From: Corynebacterium riegelii
GTDB taxonomy: Bacteria; Actinomycetota; Actinomycetes; Mycobacteriales; Mycobacteriaceae
Direction of reading: 5' to 3'
NCBI RefSeq assembly: GCF_016728505.1
Contig: NZ_CP068159.1
Span: 2,170,001-2,234,000 of the forward strand
Length of the DNA stretch: 64,000 nucleotides
Shown here piece by piece: positions 46,253 through 55,471 of the stretch; position 1 is the stretch's first letter, and each line of letters starts with the position of its first letter. The notes beneath the pieces were generated by a model. It was not told the DNA's origin. It made no database searches and saw nothing but the letters and a program-made list of their open reading frames with translations. Made by a program: the position numbers and the translations under genes.

Positions 46253-47446
46253 ATGAACCAACCGCAGCTTGCCCACACGCTCGCAGAAATGCTGCCCGAG
46301 ATGGCACAACCTCAGCCCGGCACTACCTTTGCCAACGCGCAGCTAGTGGTGCTCAATGAGGCGCTCGCGCGAGAGCTTGGGTTGAACCCCGAATGGCTGC
46401 GCAGTCATGACGGAGTGCAGTGGCTTGCCGGTTCCCAGGGTGGTCATGCCATGGCTTACTCCGGCCATCAGTTCGGCCAGTTTGTGCCCTTGCTTGGCGA
46501 CGGCCGCGCCACCCTCCTCGGCAACCTTCCCACCACCGGCGACCAGGGCGGCTACGAAATCCAGCTCAAGGGCTCGGGCCTGACTGGGTTTTCTCGCCCT
46601 GGCTCCGACGGCGCTGGTGCGATCGGGCCGATGCTGCGCGAGTACCTGGTTTCAGAGTTCATGCACGCCGTGGGTATTCCGACGACGCGTTCGCTGGCGG
46701 TGCTCAGCACCGGCCAGCATGTGATTCGTAGGCAGGGCGGGGTACCCGGCGGCATTGTGGTGCGTGTAGCCAAAAGTCACTTGCGTATCGGTTCGGTGCA
46801 ATACGCCGCAACGCAGTCCACGGAGTTGGTGGAAAAGGTCATCCGCGCAGCTGGCTTCTACTCCCCTGTCGCGCTTTTGGAACACACGCTCAATTCCCAG
46901 CTTGCGTTGGTAGCCAAATGGATGCGCATTGGGTTTGTCCACGGGGTGATGAACACGGATAACGCGGCACTATCCGGTGAGACCATCGACTACGGCCCAT
47001 GCGCCTTTACTGAGACGTATGACCCGGACGCGGTGTTTTCCTCCATCGACGCCCAGGGCCGCTACCGTTTTGGTCACCAGCCATCGATCGCGGTGTGGAA
47101 CGTGGCCCGCCTAGCGGAGGCACTGCTTGGGGTGATGGATCAAGACACGGCCCAGTCGATTCTTGGTCAGGCGCAGCAGCGTTGGGACGCCGCCTGGAAT
47201 GCCGAAGTGCCCAACCCCGAAGAGCTTGCTGCGGCAGAGGACCTCTTTGAGTTCAACGGCATCGTGTTTGGGCCACGCAACGGCATGCTGGAGCGCGCCA
47301 TCGTGGAGGCGGAACGAAACAGCAACCTCGAACCGTTTCTGGAACTGGCGCGCGCAACCCAGGACCCGTTCAACCCGGAGGCTGGCCCGGAATGGATGAA
47401 GGCGCCCGAAGGCGCCTTCCCGTTTCGAACGTTCTGCGGTACCTAG
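46253..47446 (+). CDS. selO: SelO/YdiU family protein adenylyltransferase, short form
   Basis: Pseudokinase-fold enzyme that AMPylates proteins in redox stress. The 397-residue protein shows AYSGHQFGQFVPLLGDGRA near 63, QLKGSGLTGFSRPGSDGAGA near 103, VHGVMNTDNAALSGETIDYG near 224, and the C-terminal FPFRTFCGT. E. coli YdiU has about 478 residues; here the stretch between SHLRIGSVQYAA and GFYSPVALLEHT is much shortened, and the C-terminal Cys is kept. Active-site Asp and Asn residues are present, so activity is plausible. Confidence 0.9.
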   Translation: MNQPQLAHTLAEMLPEMAQPQPGTTFANAQLVVLNEALARELGLNPEWLRSHDGVQWLAGSQGGHAMAYSGHQFGQFVPLLGDGRATLLGNLPTTGDQGGYEIQLKGSGLTGFSRPGSDGAGAIGPMLREYLVSEFMHAVGIPTTRSLAVLSTGQHVIRRQGGVPGGIVVRVAKSHLRIGSVQYAATQSTELVEKVIRAAGFYSPVALLEHTLNSQLALVAKWMRIGFVHGVMNTDNAALSGETIDYGPCAFTETYDPDAVFSSIDAQGRYRFGHQPSIAVWNVARLAEALLGVMDQDTAQSILGQAQQRWDAAWNAEVPNPEELAAAEDLFEFNGIVFGPRNGMLERAIVEAERNSNLEPFLELARATQDPFNPEAGPEWMKAPEGAFPFRTFCGT

Positions 47447-47470
47447 CTTGCGCTGGGATCCCGCAGCTGC

Positions 47471-48982
47471 TTACTTCGAGCCGTCCAGGTGACGCTCCTG
47501 CTCCAGCTGCAGGGTCTTCTGGGTCCATGCCCACTGCTCGTCGTAGGCGGCCTTGTCGCGCTTCAGGGACTTGCCGTAGGTCGGGAACATCTGGTGGAGG
47601 GTATCGCCCCACTCGATCATGCGCTCACCGAAGCAACGCTCAAGCAGCTCCAGCATGGCAGCTGGGGTAATCGATGCACCCGGAGATGCGCCGAGGATAC
47701 CGGCGATGCTGCCGCTCTGATCGTTGACCAGTGCGGTCCCGAATTCGAGTGAGCCAAAGCGCGGAGCAGCGGTCGGCTTGATCACCTGCACACGCTGGCC
47801 AGCAACAACCTCGGTCCAGTCCTTCGGATCTGCGTCCGGGTAGTACTCGCGCAGGACGTCCATCTTGCCGTCAAAGTTACGGAAGACCTCTTCAACCAGG
47901 TAGGTGACCAGGTTGAAGTTGGTGGCGGCAACACCCAGGTAGGATGGGATGTTGTCTGGGCGGATGGACTTGAACAGGTCCAGGTAGGAACCCTTCTTCA
48001 TAAACTTCGGAGTCCAGCCACCGTACGGGCCGAACAGCAAGGACTGCTTGCCGTCAACCACGCGCAGGTCCAGGTGCGGGACAGACATCGGAGGGGCGCC
48101 AACCTTGGCCTTGCCGTAGACCTTCGCCTGGTGCTGCTCCACGAGTTCCTGGTTGGTGGTCTGCAGCCACATGCCGGAGATTGGGAAGCCCGCATAGCCG
48201 TGAACCTCTGGGACACCAGCCTTGCGCAGTAGGTCCAGTGCATAGCCGCCGGCTCCGACAAAGACGAAGCGTGCGCGAGTGACCTTCTTGTCGCCCGTGT
48301 GCACGTTCTTCACGGTGACTTTCCAGAAGTTGCCCTCGCGCTTGAGGTTGGTTACTTCGTGACCAAAGCGAACCTCGGTACCGGAAGCTTTCGCGGAGTC
48401 GATGAACTGTTGGGTCAGTGCGCCGTAGTTAATGTCGGTGCCGACATCGGTCCAGGAGACGGCAACCGGCTCAGCGTCGAAGTCGCGGCCCTTGGCCATC
48501 AACGGCAGCATCTCGGTGAACTTTGCGGGATCCTCGGTGAACTGCATCTCCGGGAACATGTGGTTGACGCTCAGCGCGTCGAAGCGGCGCTTCAGGTAGC
48601 CAATCTGGTCTTCGCCCTGTGCGAAGGACACGTGCGGGACAGGGTTGATGAACTCGCGCGGATCCTTCAGCACATTGTTTTCAATGCTGTAGGACCAGAA
48701 CTGGCGTGCCAGCTGGAACTTCTCATTGATGTTCATCGCCTTGGATACATCAATGCGGCCGTTCTTCTCCGGGGTGTAGTTCAACTCGCACAGTGCCGAG
48801 TGGCCGGTACCTGCGTTGTTAAACGGATAGGAGGACTCTTGTGCCGCACCATCAAGACGTTCGTAGATTACCTGCGACCATTCCGGTTCCAGGGCGTGCA
48901 GCATTGCGCCCAGGGTGGCGCTCATGATGCCGGCTCCTACAAGAAGGACATCCACCTCATCGTCGTAGTTCTTGTTAGCCAT
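47471..48982 (-). CDS. mqo: Malate:quinone oxidoreductase
   Basis: Membrane-peripheral FAD enzyme that oxidises malate and feeds electrons to menaquinone, a main malate route in corynebacteria. The 503-residue protein begins MANKNYDDEVDVLLVGAGIMSATLG-type with the FAD-binding loop, followed by SSYPFNNAGTGHSALCELNY near 58, FVFVGAGGYALDLLRKAG near 240 and ILGASPGASITPAAMLELL near 430. I chose ATG 48982; an ATG six codons upstream is less likely. It is divergent from the hydrolase-mtr pair. Confidence 0.96.
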   Translation of the reverse strand: MANKNYDDEVDVLLVGAGIMSATLGAMLHALEPEWSQVIYERLDGAAQESSYPFNNAGTGHSALCELNYTPEKNGRIDVSKAMNINEKFQLARQFWSYSIENNVLKDPREFINPVPHVSFAQGEDQIGYLKRRFDALSVNHMFPEMQFTEDPAKFTEMLPLMAKGRDFDAEPVAVSWTDVGTDINYGALTQQFIDSAKASGTEVRFGHEVTNLKREGNFWKVTVKNVHTGDKKVTRARFVFVGAGGYALDLLRKAGVPEVHGYAGFPISGMWLQTTNQELVEQHQAKVYGKAKVGAPPMSVPHLDLRVVDGKQSLLFGPYGGWTPKFMKKGSYLDLFKSIRPDNIPSYLGVAATNFNLVTYLVEEVFRNFDGKMDVLREYYPDADPKDWTEVVAGQRVQVIKPTAAPRFGSLEFGTALVNDQSGSIAGILGASPGASITPAAMLELLERCFGERMIEWGDTLHQMFPTYGKSLKRDKAAYDEQWAWTQKTLQLEQERHLDGSK

Positions 48983-49082
48983 ACCAAGCCACCTTCTCAT
49001 CTCTTGAAATTTTGTGCTTAATCAACACTAGCGCTTTTCCACTCTACGCTGTAGTTTGACGCTCGCGGCTAGTATTGGCCAC

Positions 49083-50075
49083 ATGAGTCAGACCACATCT
49101 TTTTGCCCAGATATTCTCGGCCCGGATTATGAACAGGCCACGCTTGATCTAGGCAAGGACCCGGACACTGGCAAAACGGTCCAGGCGGTAGTGGTCAAGG
49201 CAAGCGCCGGAAACAAGAAGGCAGATCCGAACAAGCCTGCACTGTTGTGGATTCACGGCATGAGCGATTACTTCTTCCAAACGCACGTGGCGGAATACTT
49301 TACCGAGCTTGGTTTCCCGTTTTATGCGGTTGATCTGCGCCGCTGCGGCCGCGCCCGGAAGGCTGGACAGCGTTGGCATTACACCCGGGATATCGCCAAC
49401 TACTACCCGGAGCTCAACGCAGCGCTTGACATCATTGTCAGTGAGGTTGCATCACAAAAGGTCATTCCCTTCGCACATTCCACCGGCGGTTTGATTGCCC
49501 CACTGTGGCTGGATTATTTGCGCCGCGAAGATCCGAAACGTCACTCCCACATCGCCGGGATGGTGCTCAACAGCCCCTGGCTCGATCTGCAATATCACCC
49601 CGTTGTTGTAACCATTGCCCGTCCCATCATCAATACTTTGGGCCGCTACCTTCCGCTGTTGCCGCTACCGCAGGACAACTTAGGTACCTATGGCGAATCT
49701 ATTCACCACAGCAAGCATGGTGAGTGGCACTTCGATACTGCAATGAAGCCGGTCTACGGTCATCGGAAATACTTTGGTTGGATCCGCGCTGTTAATAAGG
49801 GACAGCAACAGATTCACGCCGGCGATATTGATGCTGGTGTGCCTACGCTGACGCTTGTCTCAGCGCACTCTTATTTAGGTAAGGACTATTCCCCTGCCGC
49901 GGATACTGCAGACACGGTGTTGGACGTGGAGCAGATCCAAAGATGGGCTCCGACACTGTCTCACACCTCAACTGTTAAGACGATTGAGGGTGCACGGCAT
50001 GACGTTTTTCTTTCTGAATCTTTTGCCCGAGAAGTAGCTTTTAAGACAACTGCAGAATGGTTGGAGACTTTGTGA
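49083..50075 (+). CDS. Alpha/beta hydrolase (serine aminopeptidase S33 type)
   Basis: A 330-residue alpha/beta hydrolase. The oxyanion region is LLWIHGMSDYFFQTHVAEYF near 55 and the nucleophile elbow PFAHSTGGLIAPLWLDYL near 135 (Ser in HSTGG). The catalytic His is probably in GARHDVFLSES near 313. There is no signal peptide. A monoacylglycerol-lipase or esterase activity is possible but not proven. TAGTAT (49070-49075) ends 7 nt before ATG 49083, a likely leaderless start. The end overlaps mtr by GTGA, so both are one transcript. Confidence 0.87.
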   Translation: MSQTTSFCPDILGPDYEQATLDLGKDPDTGKTVQAVVVKASAGNKKADPNKPALLWIHGMSDYFFQTHVAEYFTELGFPFYAVDLRRCGRARKAGQRWHYTRDIANYYPELNAALDIIVSEVASQKVIPFAHSTGGLIAPLWLDYLRREDPKRHSHIAGMVLNSPWLDLQYHPVVVTIARPIINTLGRYLPLLPLPQDNLGTYGESIHHSKHGEWHFDTAMKPVYGHRKYFGWIRAVNKGQQQIHAGDIDAGVPTLTLVSAHSYLGKDYSPAADTADTVLDVEQIQRWAPTLSHTSTVKTIEGARHDVFLSESFAREVAFKTTAEWLETL

Positions 50076-51466
50076 ATACGCACTATGACCTCATTATTAT
50101 TGGCACTGGCTCCGGTAACACGATTTTGGACGAGCGCTTTGACAACAAGCGCGTTGCAATCGTGGAGAAGGGTGCCTTTGGCGGTACCTGCCTGAATGTC
50201 GGCTGCATCCCTACCAAGATGTACGTGCTGGCCGCCGATGCGGCCTACACGCCGCGCGAGTCTGATCGCCTTGGAATTAGCTTGGAATATAAAGGTGCTA
50301 ATTGGGATGCAATCAAAGACCGCGTATTTGCCAACCGCATTGACCTGATCGCCGCTGGCGGCGAGGAGTACCGCCGTTCAGACGAATGCCCGAACGTGGA
50401 TGTTTACGACCAGCCTGCCTATTTCACCGGCCTGCGCACCATCGCCACCGGCACCGCAGATGGCCCTGCGACTATTACGGCGGATCAGGTTCTAATTGCA
50501 GCCGGGTCGCGCCCCCGCATCCCCGAGTGGGCTGAGGGCGTGAACTATCACACCAATGAGGACATCATGCGCCTCGATGCGCTCCCAGAGTCCTTAATTA
50601 TTGTCGGCGGCGGTTTCATCGCTATGGAGTTCGCCCACGTTTTTGATGCGCTGGGCACCAAGGTGACCATTGTGAGCCGCTCGCAGATGCTTCGCTCCTT
50701 GGATCCTACGATTCGGGACGCTTTCAATGAGCTCGCCTCCGAACGCTTCAACGTTGTTCACTCGAGCATTACCTCCGCCCGCAACACGGAAGACGGCATT
50801 GAGCTTTCGCTTGACGACGGCACGACGTTGCCCGCCCAACACCTCCTCCTTGCCACCGGTCGTATTCCCAACGGCGACGAGCTTCGCGCCGAAGATGGCG
50901 GCGTCGAGCTCCACCCGGATGGCCGTATCAAGGTTGATGAGTTTGGGCGCACCACCGCTGAAGGTGTGTGGGCGCTTGGCGATGTCTCCTCCCCGTATCA
51001 GCTCAAGCACGTAGCCAATGCGGAGGCCCGCGCGGTGGCTGCGAACATTGTGTCGCAGTTTGAGGGCAAGGCGCCGCAGCGCACGATGCCGCACGAGCAT
51101 GTCCCCTACGCCGTATTTACTCACCCGCAGATTGCCACGGTTGGTCTCAACGAGGACCAGGCGCGCGAGCAGGGTTATGACGTGACGGTGAAGGTGCAAC
51201 GCTACGGCGACGTTGCTTACGGCTGGGCACTGGAAGACACCACGGGCCTTGTGAAGCTGATCGCCGACAAGGCCACCGGCCGCCTACTTGGCGCGCACTA
51301 CATGGGCCCCCAGGCGTCCTCGCTCATCCAGCAAGCGATCACGATCATGGCGTTTAATCTTGATCTGCGCGAGGTTGCCCGCAAACAGTACTGGATCCAC
51401 CCTGCGTTGCCGGAGGTTACTGAGAACGCAATATTGGGTCTCGAACTCGATTTTGTGGATGCGTAA
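50072..51466 (+). CDS. mtr: Mycothione reductase
   Basis: NADPH-dependent flavoenzyme that keeps mycothiol, the actinobacterial low-molecular thiol, reduced. The 464-residue protein starts at GTG 50072 (VNTHYDLIIIGTGSGNTILD) and has the redox pair C40/C45 in GGTCLNVGCIPTK, the NADPH loop IIVGGGFIAMEFAHVF near 180, and the dimer-partner base in WIHPALPEVTENAIL near 440. A frame start at 50057 would add five residues. It overlaps the preceding hydrolase stop by three bases. Confidence 0.95.
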   Translation: MNTHYDLIIIGTGSGNTILDERFDNKRVAIVEKGAFGGTCLNVGCIPTKMYVLAADAAYTPRESDRLGISLEYKGANWDAIKDRVFANRIDLIAAGGEEYRRSDECPNVDVYDQPAYFTGLRTIATGTADGPATITADQVLIAAGSRPRIPEWAEGVNYHTNEDIMRLDALPESLIIVGGGFIAMEFAHVFDALGTKVTIVSRSQMLRSLDPTIRDAFNELASERFNVVHSSITSARNTEDGIELSLDDGTTLPAQHLLLATGRIPNGDELRAEDGGVELHPDGRIKVDEFGRTTAEGVWALGDVSSPYQLKHVANAEARAVAANIVSQFEGKAPQRTMPHEHVPYAVFTHPQIATVGLNEDQAREQGYDVTVKVQRYGDVAYGWALEDTTGLVKLIADKATGRLLGAHYMGPQASSLIQQAITIMAFNLDLREVARKQYWIHPALPEVTENAILGLELDFVDA

Positions 51467-51768
51467 ACAACATGAGCAAAACTTTCTAAGTTTGAATCAC
51501 CCCCGAAATAGGGGCAGGTGATGTTGCTACTGAAGCATGAGTATCGCCAGCTAGAACACTGGCGTTACTAAGTCCAGCCCACAATTTTTAAGTCAGAGAA
51601 CTCTGGCAAAATTTTAGGCGTTAGGTTGCGCCGCGCTCCAAGTTACTTGCTAACATGGTCCGCGACGCTCGGCACAAGGGAGCCGCCACTTCCTACCGAG
51701 AGCCTCCAGGGTGAAGCTCCTGCTTTACTGTGGACGTCCTACAAGTACTACGAGTAAGGATTTGTTTC
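51467..51768. other. Intergenic region and long leader before the small exported proteins
   Basis: About 300 bp without a supported gene. The first part holds short dyads after mtr (for example CACCCCCGAAATAGGGGCAGGTG near 51498-51520) that may end the mtr transcript; then comes the promoter at 51626-51656 and a leader rich in purine/pyrimidine runs. No known riboswitch was recognised. Confidence 0.5.
51626..51656 (+). promoter_or_regulatory. Promoter of the small exported protein genes
   Basis: TTGCGC (51626-51631), a 19-bp spacer, and the extended -10 TGC-TAACAT (51648-51656) lie about 110 bp before the first gene. This predicts an unusually long leader (about 105 nt) for this compact chromosome. 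Confidence 0.5.
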
Positions 51769-52188
51769 ATGCGCAAGTTCCAGAAGGCCGCCCTCGCAGG
51801 CGCCACCGCCGTTGCTGTGGCATTCGGCTCCACCGCAGTCGCAACCGCAGCTGACGAGAACCCCGGCAACTCCAGCGAAAACCAGAGCAGCAGCTCCAAC
51901 TCCAACGGCAACGAGGAGTCCAAGGAGTGGAAGGCTCCGACCAAGCCGACCAACGGTGACAAGCCGGCGACCGGTTCCACCAAGGTTGGTGGCAAGCTGG
52001 GCGCCCACAAGGACGGCCAGGCAATCGGCACCGACTACGACGCATTCTTCGGTGGCGAGGGTTGGACCGAGCAGGCTCCGATCTACAAGCTGCTCTTCGT
52101 TGGTGGCATCGCTACCTTCGTTAGCGCGCTCGTCGGCCTCGTCTTCGGCCCGGCGTACAACTTCTTCGTCCACGGCCCGTCTTTCTAA
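51769..52188 (+). CDS. Small exported protein with C-terminal hydrophobic helix (paralog 1)
   Basis: A 139-residue protein. A Sec signal peptide (MRKFQKAALAGATAVAVAFG, cleavage after ATA-A near residue 29) is followed by a Ser/Asn/Glu-rich low-complexity segment, a Gly/Lys-rich middle (GSTKVGGKLGAHKDGQAIGT), then a hydrophobic helix, LLFVGGIATFVSALVGLVFG, near residues 107-126, and the end NFFVHGPSF. Architecture recalls small envelope or pore proteins of mycolate-containing bacteria, but I cannot assign a family. ATG 51769 has AAGGA upstream. The next gene is a diverged paralog. Confidence 0.85.
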   Translation: MRKFQKAALAGATAVAVAFGSTAVATAADENPGNSSENQSSSSNSNGNEESKEWKAPTKPTNGDKPATGSTKVGGKLGAHKDGQAIGTDYDAFFGGEGWTEQAPIYKLLFVGGIATFVSALVGLVFGPAYNFFVHGPSF

Positions 52189-52232
52189 GTCGTAGCCTCC
52201 AAACAACCTAGATATTCGAAAGAAGGATAAAC

Positions 52233-52619
52233 ATGCGTAACTTCCGCAACGCAGCCGTGGCATCCGCTACCGCAGCAGCTCTGGTTCTTGGTGGCGCAAC
52301 CGTCGCTACCGCTGATGAGCAGAAAGAAACCAGCTCCTCCACAACCACCGAGGACAAGAGCACCGAGAAGAAGGACCTGATCTTCGCTGGCAAGCAGAAG
52401 GTTGAAGGCAAGGATGACGGCAACTGGCCGAACTCCGAGCACAAGGACAAGAACTACTTCGCTACCGACCACTTCGGCGAGAAGACCGACGTTAACGGTG
52501 TTCCGGACTGGGCTCGCTGGTGGGTTGACTCCTCCATCGTTGGCGCAATCGGTGCTGTTATCGGCCTGATCATCGCTGGCGTTAACTACGCTTCCTACAA
52601 CGGCTGGATCAAGCTCTAA
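52233..52619 (+). CDS. Small exported protein with C-terminal hydrophobic helix (paralog 2)
   Basis: A 128-residue relative of the preceding gene. The signal peptides are alike (MRNFRNAAVASATAAALVLG, cleavage near ATA-DE), followed by a Ser/Thr/Glu/Lys-rich linker, an aromatic patch (GVPDWARWWVDSS near residue 90) and the hydrophobic helix SIVGAIGAVIGLIIAGVNYA, ending YNGWIKL. The two genes are 44 bp apart with a good site (GAAAGAAGGA), and a strong terminator follows, so they form a two-gene unit. Mature sequences have diverged more than the signal peptides. Confidence 0.85.
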   Translation: MRNFRNAAVASATAAALVLGGATVATADEQKETSSSTTTEDKSTEKKDLIFAGKQKVEGKDDGNWPNSEHKDKNYFATDHFGEKTDVNGVPDWARWWVDSSIVGAIGAVIGLIIAGVNYASYNGWIKL

Positions 52620-52643
52620 GCTTTCCCCGCTGTAAGCGATAAC

Positions 52644-52674
52644 AAAGCTCCCACTCGATTGGGTGGGAGCTTTT
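52644..52674. terminator. Bidirectional terminator between the exported-protein genes and map
   Basis: AAAGCTCCCAC (52644-52654) and GTGGGAGCTTT (52663-52673) make a perfect 11-bp stem with an 8-nt loop and T-runs on both strands. It serves the rightward gene pair and the leftward map gene. Confidence 0.92.
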
Positions 52675-52688
52675 CTGTTTGCTGAGGA

Positions 52689-53588
52689 CTACTCCCCCAG
52701 CATGTGCTGGCCAGCAGCTACATCAGCGTCTGGGAGGGTGAGGATCTCATTGCCGTCCTCAGTAATCAGGATCGTGTGCTCAAACTGGGCTGTGTACTCA
52801 CCGTCGCGGTTTTGGACGGTCCAGCCGTCATCCCACACGTCGTAAGGCAACGCGCCGAGATTAATCATCGGCTCAATTGTCAGTGTCATACCCGGCTTAA
52901 GGATGTCCGTGTACGCGTCTGAGTCATAGTGCAGCACCACAAGGCCGTTATGGAAGGTGGTGCCCACGCCGTGGCCGGTGAAATCCGTTACCACGTTGTA
53001 GCCGAAGCGCTTCGCGTACGACTCAATAACGCGACCAATCACATTCACCTGGCGTCCCGGCTTCGCAGCCTTGATGCCGCGCATCATGGCCTGATAGGTG
53101 CGGTCTACAAGATCACGGTGTTCCTGGGCCACCTCGCCGGCAAAGAACGTCGCGTTCGTATCGCCATGCACGCCGTTCTTGTACGCAGTGACGTCTATGT
53201 TGGCGATATCGCCCTCGTGGATCACCGTCGTATCCGGGATGCCATGGCAAACGATCTCATTGAGCGAAATGCAGCTGGACTTTGTGAAGCCGCGGTACCC
53301 CAGCGTAGACGGGTACGCGCCGTGATCAAGCAGGTACTCATGGATCACGCCATCAACGTAGTCCGTGGTCACACCTGGCTTGATCTCTGCACCGCCAATC
53401 GCCAACGCATTGGCCGCAATCTTGGACGTCTCGCGCATCGCCTCAATGGTCTCTGGGGTCTGCACAAACGGCTCCCCCACGTTCTCCTGGACTTCGTCCT
53501 TCCAGGCGTACTCCGGCCGCTCAATCGACGCGGGCACTTTCCTAATCGGGGTGGGCTTACCTGGGGTCAATTTTCCGCGTTGATTCAT
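52689..53588 (-). CDS. map: Methionine aminopeptidase, type I
   Basis: Removes N-terminal methionine from new proteins. The 299-residue protein starts at ATG 53588 ([20 protein letters not shown]), a basic/Pro-rich extension of about 45 residues typical of actinobacterial type 1c enzymes that may dock on the ribosome. The metal site is complete: VCHGIPD near 120, [19 protein letters not shown] near 135 with both Asp, [10 protein letters not shown] near 210, TIEPM near 243, and FEHTILIT near 275. Terminated by the dyad at 52644. Confidence 0.96.
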   Translation of the reverse strand: MNQRGKLTPGKPTPIRKVPASIERPEYAWKDEVQENVGEPFVQTPETIEAMRETSKIAANALAIGGAEIKPGVTTDYVDGVIHEYLLDHGAYPSTLGYRGFTKSSCISLNEIVCHGIPDTTVIHEGDIANIDVTAYKNGVHGDTNATFFAGEVAQEHRDLVDRTYQAMMRGIKAAKPGRQVNVIGRVIESYAKRFGYNVVTDFTGHGVGTTFHNGLVVLHYDSDAYTDILKPGMTLTIEPMINLGALPYDVWDDGWTVQNRDGEYTAQFEHTILITEDGNEILTLPDADVAAGQHMLGE

Positions 53589-53598
53589 GCGATCAATG

Positions 53599-55410
53599 TT
53601 AGCCCCTTGCCGCATCCAGGTTTGCAAGCATGGTCTGCGTCAGCGCCACAGCAGTCTCAGAACCACCGCCCAACACAACAAGGGTGGCAAACGCAATGTC
53701 ATCGTCAGACCGGTAGCCCGTAAACCACGAATGCGATCCGCCGGTGATTTCGGCCTCGCCGGTTTTACCACGGACGTCCCCAAGCGAGGTAAGCCCACTC
53801 GCCGTTCCTCCCGGCGAGGTCACCGCAAGCATCATCTGGCGCAGCTGCTCCATCGCCTCAGGGCGAGGCTTGTCCACATGCTCGTTGACTTTCGTCTCCT
53901 CCCCCGGCAGCAGGAATGGAACCGGCATCTCACCGCGCGCAGCCGTCGCAGAAACCAGAGCCATACCAAAAGGACTTGCCAAATCATAGCCCTGGCCGTA
54001 GCCGGCCTCAGTGCGCTCCAGCGGGGTCTCGCCCACCGGGATGGAGCCAGTGATGGTGTCCAAACCCGGGATCATCATGTCCAGGCCAAGTCCGAACTGC
54101 TTGCCCACCTCTTGGAGCTCGCCGGGTGCCAGTTTGGTGGAGATGTCCGCGAACGTGGTGTTGCAGGAACGCGCGAACGCTGTCTGTAACGGCACGCTGC
54201 CCATGCCAAAACCGGCGTAGTTGGTCACCGTGCGACCGTAAATGTTCATCGTGCCGGGACACGGGACGATGGAATCCGGAGTCAGCGATTGGCGCTCCAA
54301 GCCTGCTGCGGCGCTAATGATCTTGAACGTGGAGCCCGGCGGGTACTGGCCCATCGTGGCCAGGTTGCCCTTCTTGTCCGCCGCCGGAGTTTGGGCGACC
54401 GCCAAGATCCCACCAGTGGAGGGGCGGATTGCCACAATCATTGCCTCGCGGCCAGCGACCGGCTCTAGCGCTTGCTCCGCGGCGCGCTGCACGGCACGGT
54501 CCAGACTGACCTGGATTGCTGGCGAGGGCGCCGGATCCACACGCTCAACCTGTTCAAAGGCCACACCGTTTTCGTTGACTACGGATACGCTCCAGCCCGG
54601 GTCACCATCCAGATCATCACCCACCAACGTGGCAATACGCGCCATGATGTCCGGTGCGAAGCCGGGGTCAAGGTTAACCATTGCGGCTTCCTCGTTAAGC
54701 CGCACGCCCGCCTCGCCGCCGAGGGCTTGCTCGAAGGCGTCCTTAGCGGTGGCGGGAATCAGGGCTGCCGAATACGTGGATTGGGTGGAAGAAAGGGCTT
54801 GGGTGAGCGACGCAGCGCTATGAAGCGGAACGGCCCTATCAACCTCATGTGCTGCCGCAAGGGCTGTCGCGATGCGCTGGGCAGCCTGCGGCACGCTCTT
54901 GATGCCCTTGGGTTCCACCAACACTCGGTAGGCCACGCCGGGACGGAGCAGCTCTGCGCCATCGGAGGAGACCACACTGGCCGGGCGGGCCGGGATTGCG
55001 CGCAGCTCCAAATGCTGGTGGGCTCCCAGCTTCGGGTGGATCGCAGACGGCTGCCAGCGCACCTGCCATCCCTCTGCGGACTGGGTAAGCGTCATGTGCG
55101 CGTCATAGGCATACTCACGCTCACGCGGAAGCTGCCAGGCCATGCGGTAAGTCGCTGTGGCAATCGCCTCGCTTTGGCTTACCTCCGTCAGCGTTGTTTC
55201 AAGCGACTCCGCTTGCAAGCCCTCCCAGGTGGTTTCGGCGGCGGACTGGGCGGTCGACGGATCGTCGATAATCTTGCCAAACTCGGCGCGCTCTTCAAGC
55301 GCTTTCAAAAAAGCCTTCGCTACCGGCTCTGCCGAGTCGGGCCTCGGTGTGCATGCCGCAAGCACCACTGCGAGAAACAGACAGCTAAACAGGGCAATAA
55401 GGCGGCGCAT
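53599..55410 (-). CDS. Lipoprotein penicillin-binding protein (class B transpeptidase)
   Basis: Peptidoglycan transpeptidase of 603 residues anchored as a lipoprotein: [20 protein letters not shown], lipobox LAAC. An NTF2-like MecA_N domain follows (about 30-150), then a dimerisation region. The catalytic motifs are STFK near residue 358, SCN near 415, and KTG near 549. MecA_N-bearing PBPs often show low beta-lactam affinity. The upstream frame extension to 55536 overlaps ispG and is not used. Its leftward neighbour is map, 10 bp away. Confidence 0.93.
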   Translation of the reverse strand: MRRLIALFSCLFLAVVLAACTPRPDSAEPVAKAFLKALEERAEFGKIIDDPSTAQSAAETTWEGLQAESLETTLTEVSQSEAIATATYRMAWQLPREREYAYDAHMTLTQSAEGWQVRWQPSAIHPKLGAHQHLELRAIPARPASVVSSDGAELLRPGVAYRVLVEPKGIKSVPQAAQRIATALAAAHEVDRAVPLHSAASLTQALSSTQSTYSAALIPATAKDAFEQALGGEAGVRLNEEAAMVNLDPGFAPDIMARIATLVGDDLDGDPGWSVSVVNENGVAFEQVERVDPAPSPAIQVSLDRAVQRAAEQALEPVAGREAMIVAIRPSTGGILAVAQTPAADKKGNLATMGQYPPGSTFKIISAAAGLERQSLTPDSIVPCPGTMNIYGRTVTNYAGFGMGSVPLQTAFARSCNTTFADISTKLAPGELQEVGKQFGLGLDMMIPGLDTITGSIPVGETPLERTEAGYGQGYDLASPFGMALVSATAARGEMPVPFLLPGEETKVNEHVDKPRPEAMEQLRQMMLAVTSPGGTASGLTSLGDVRGKTGEAEITGGSHSWFTGYRSDDDIAFATLVVLGGGSETAVALTQTMLANLDAARG

Positions 55411-55471
55411 GAGAAAAACGTAACAGCGCCGAGGGGATCCCCGGCGCTGCCACAAACATGTCGGAACGCGT

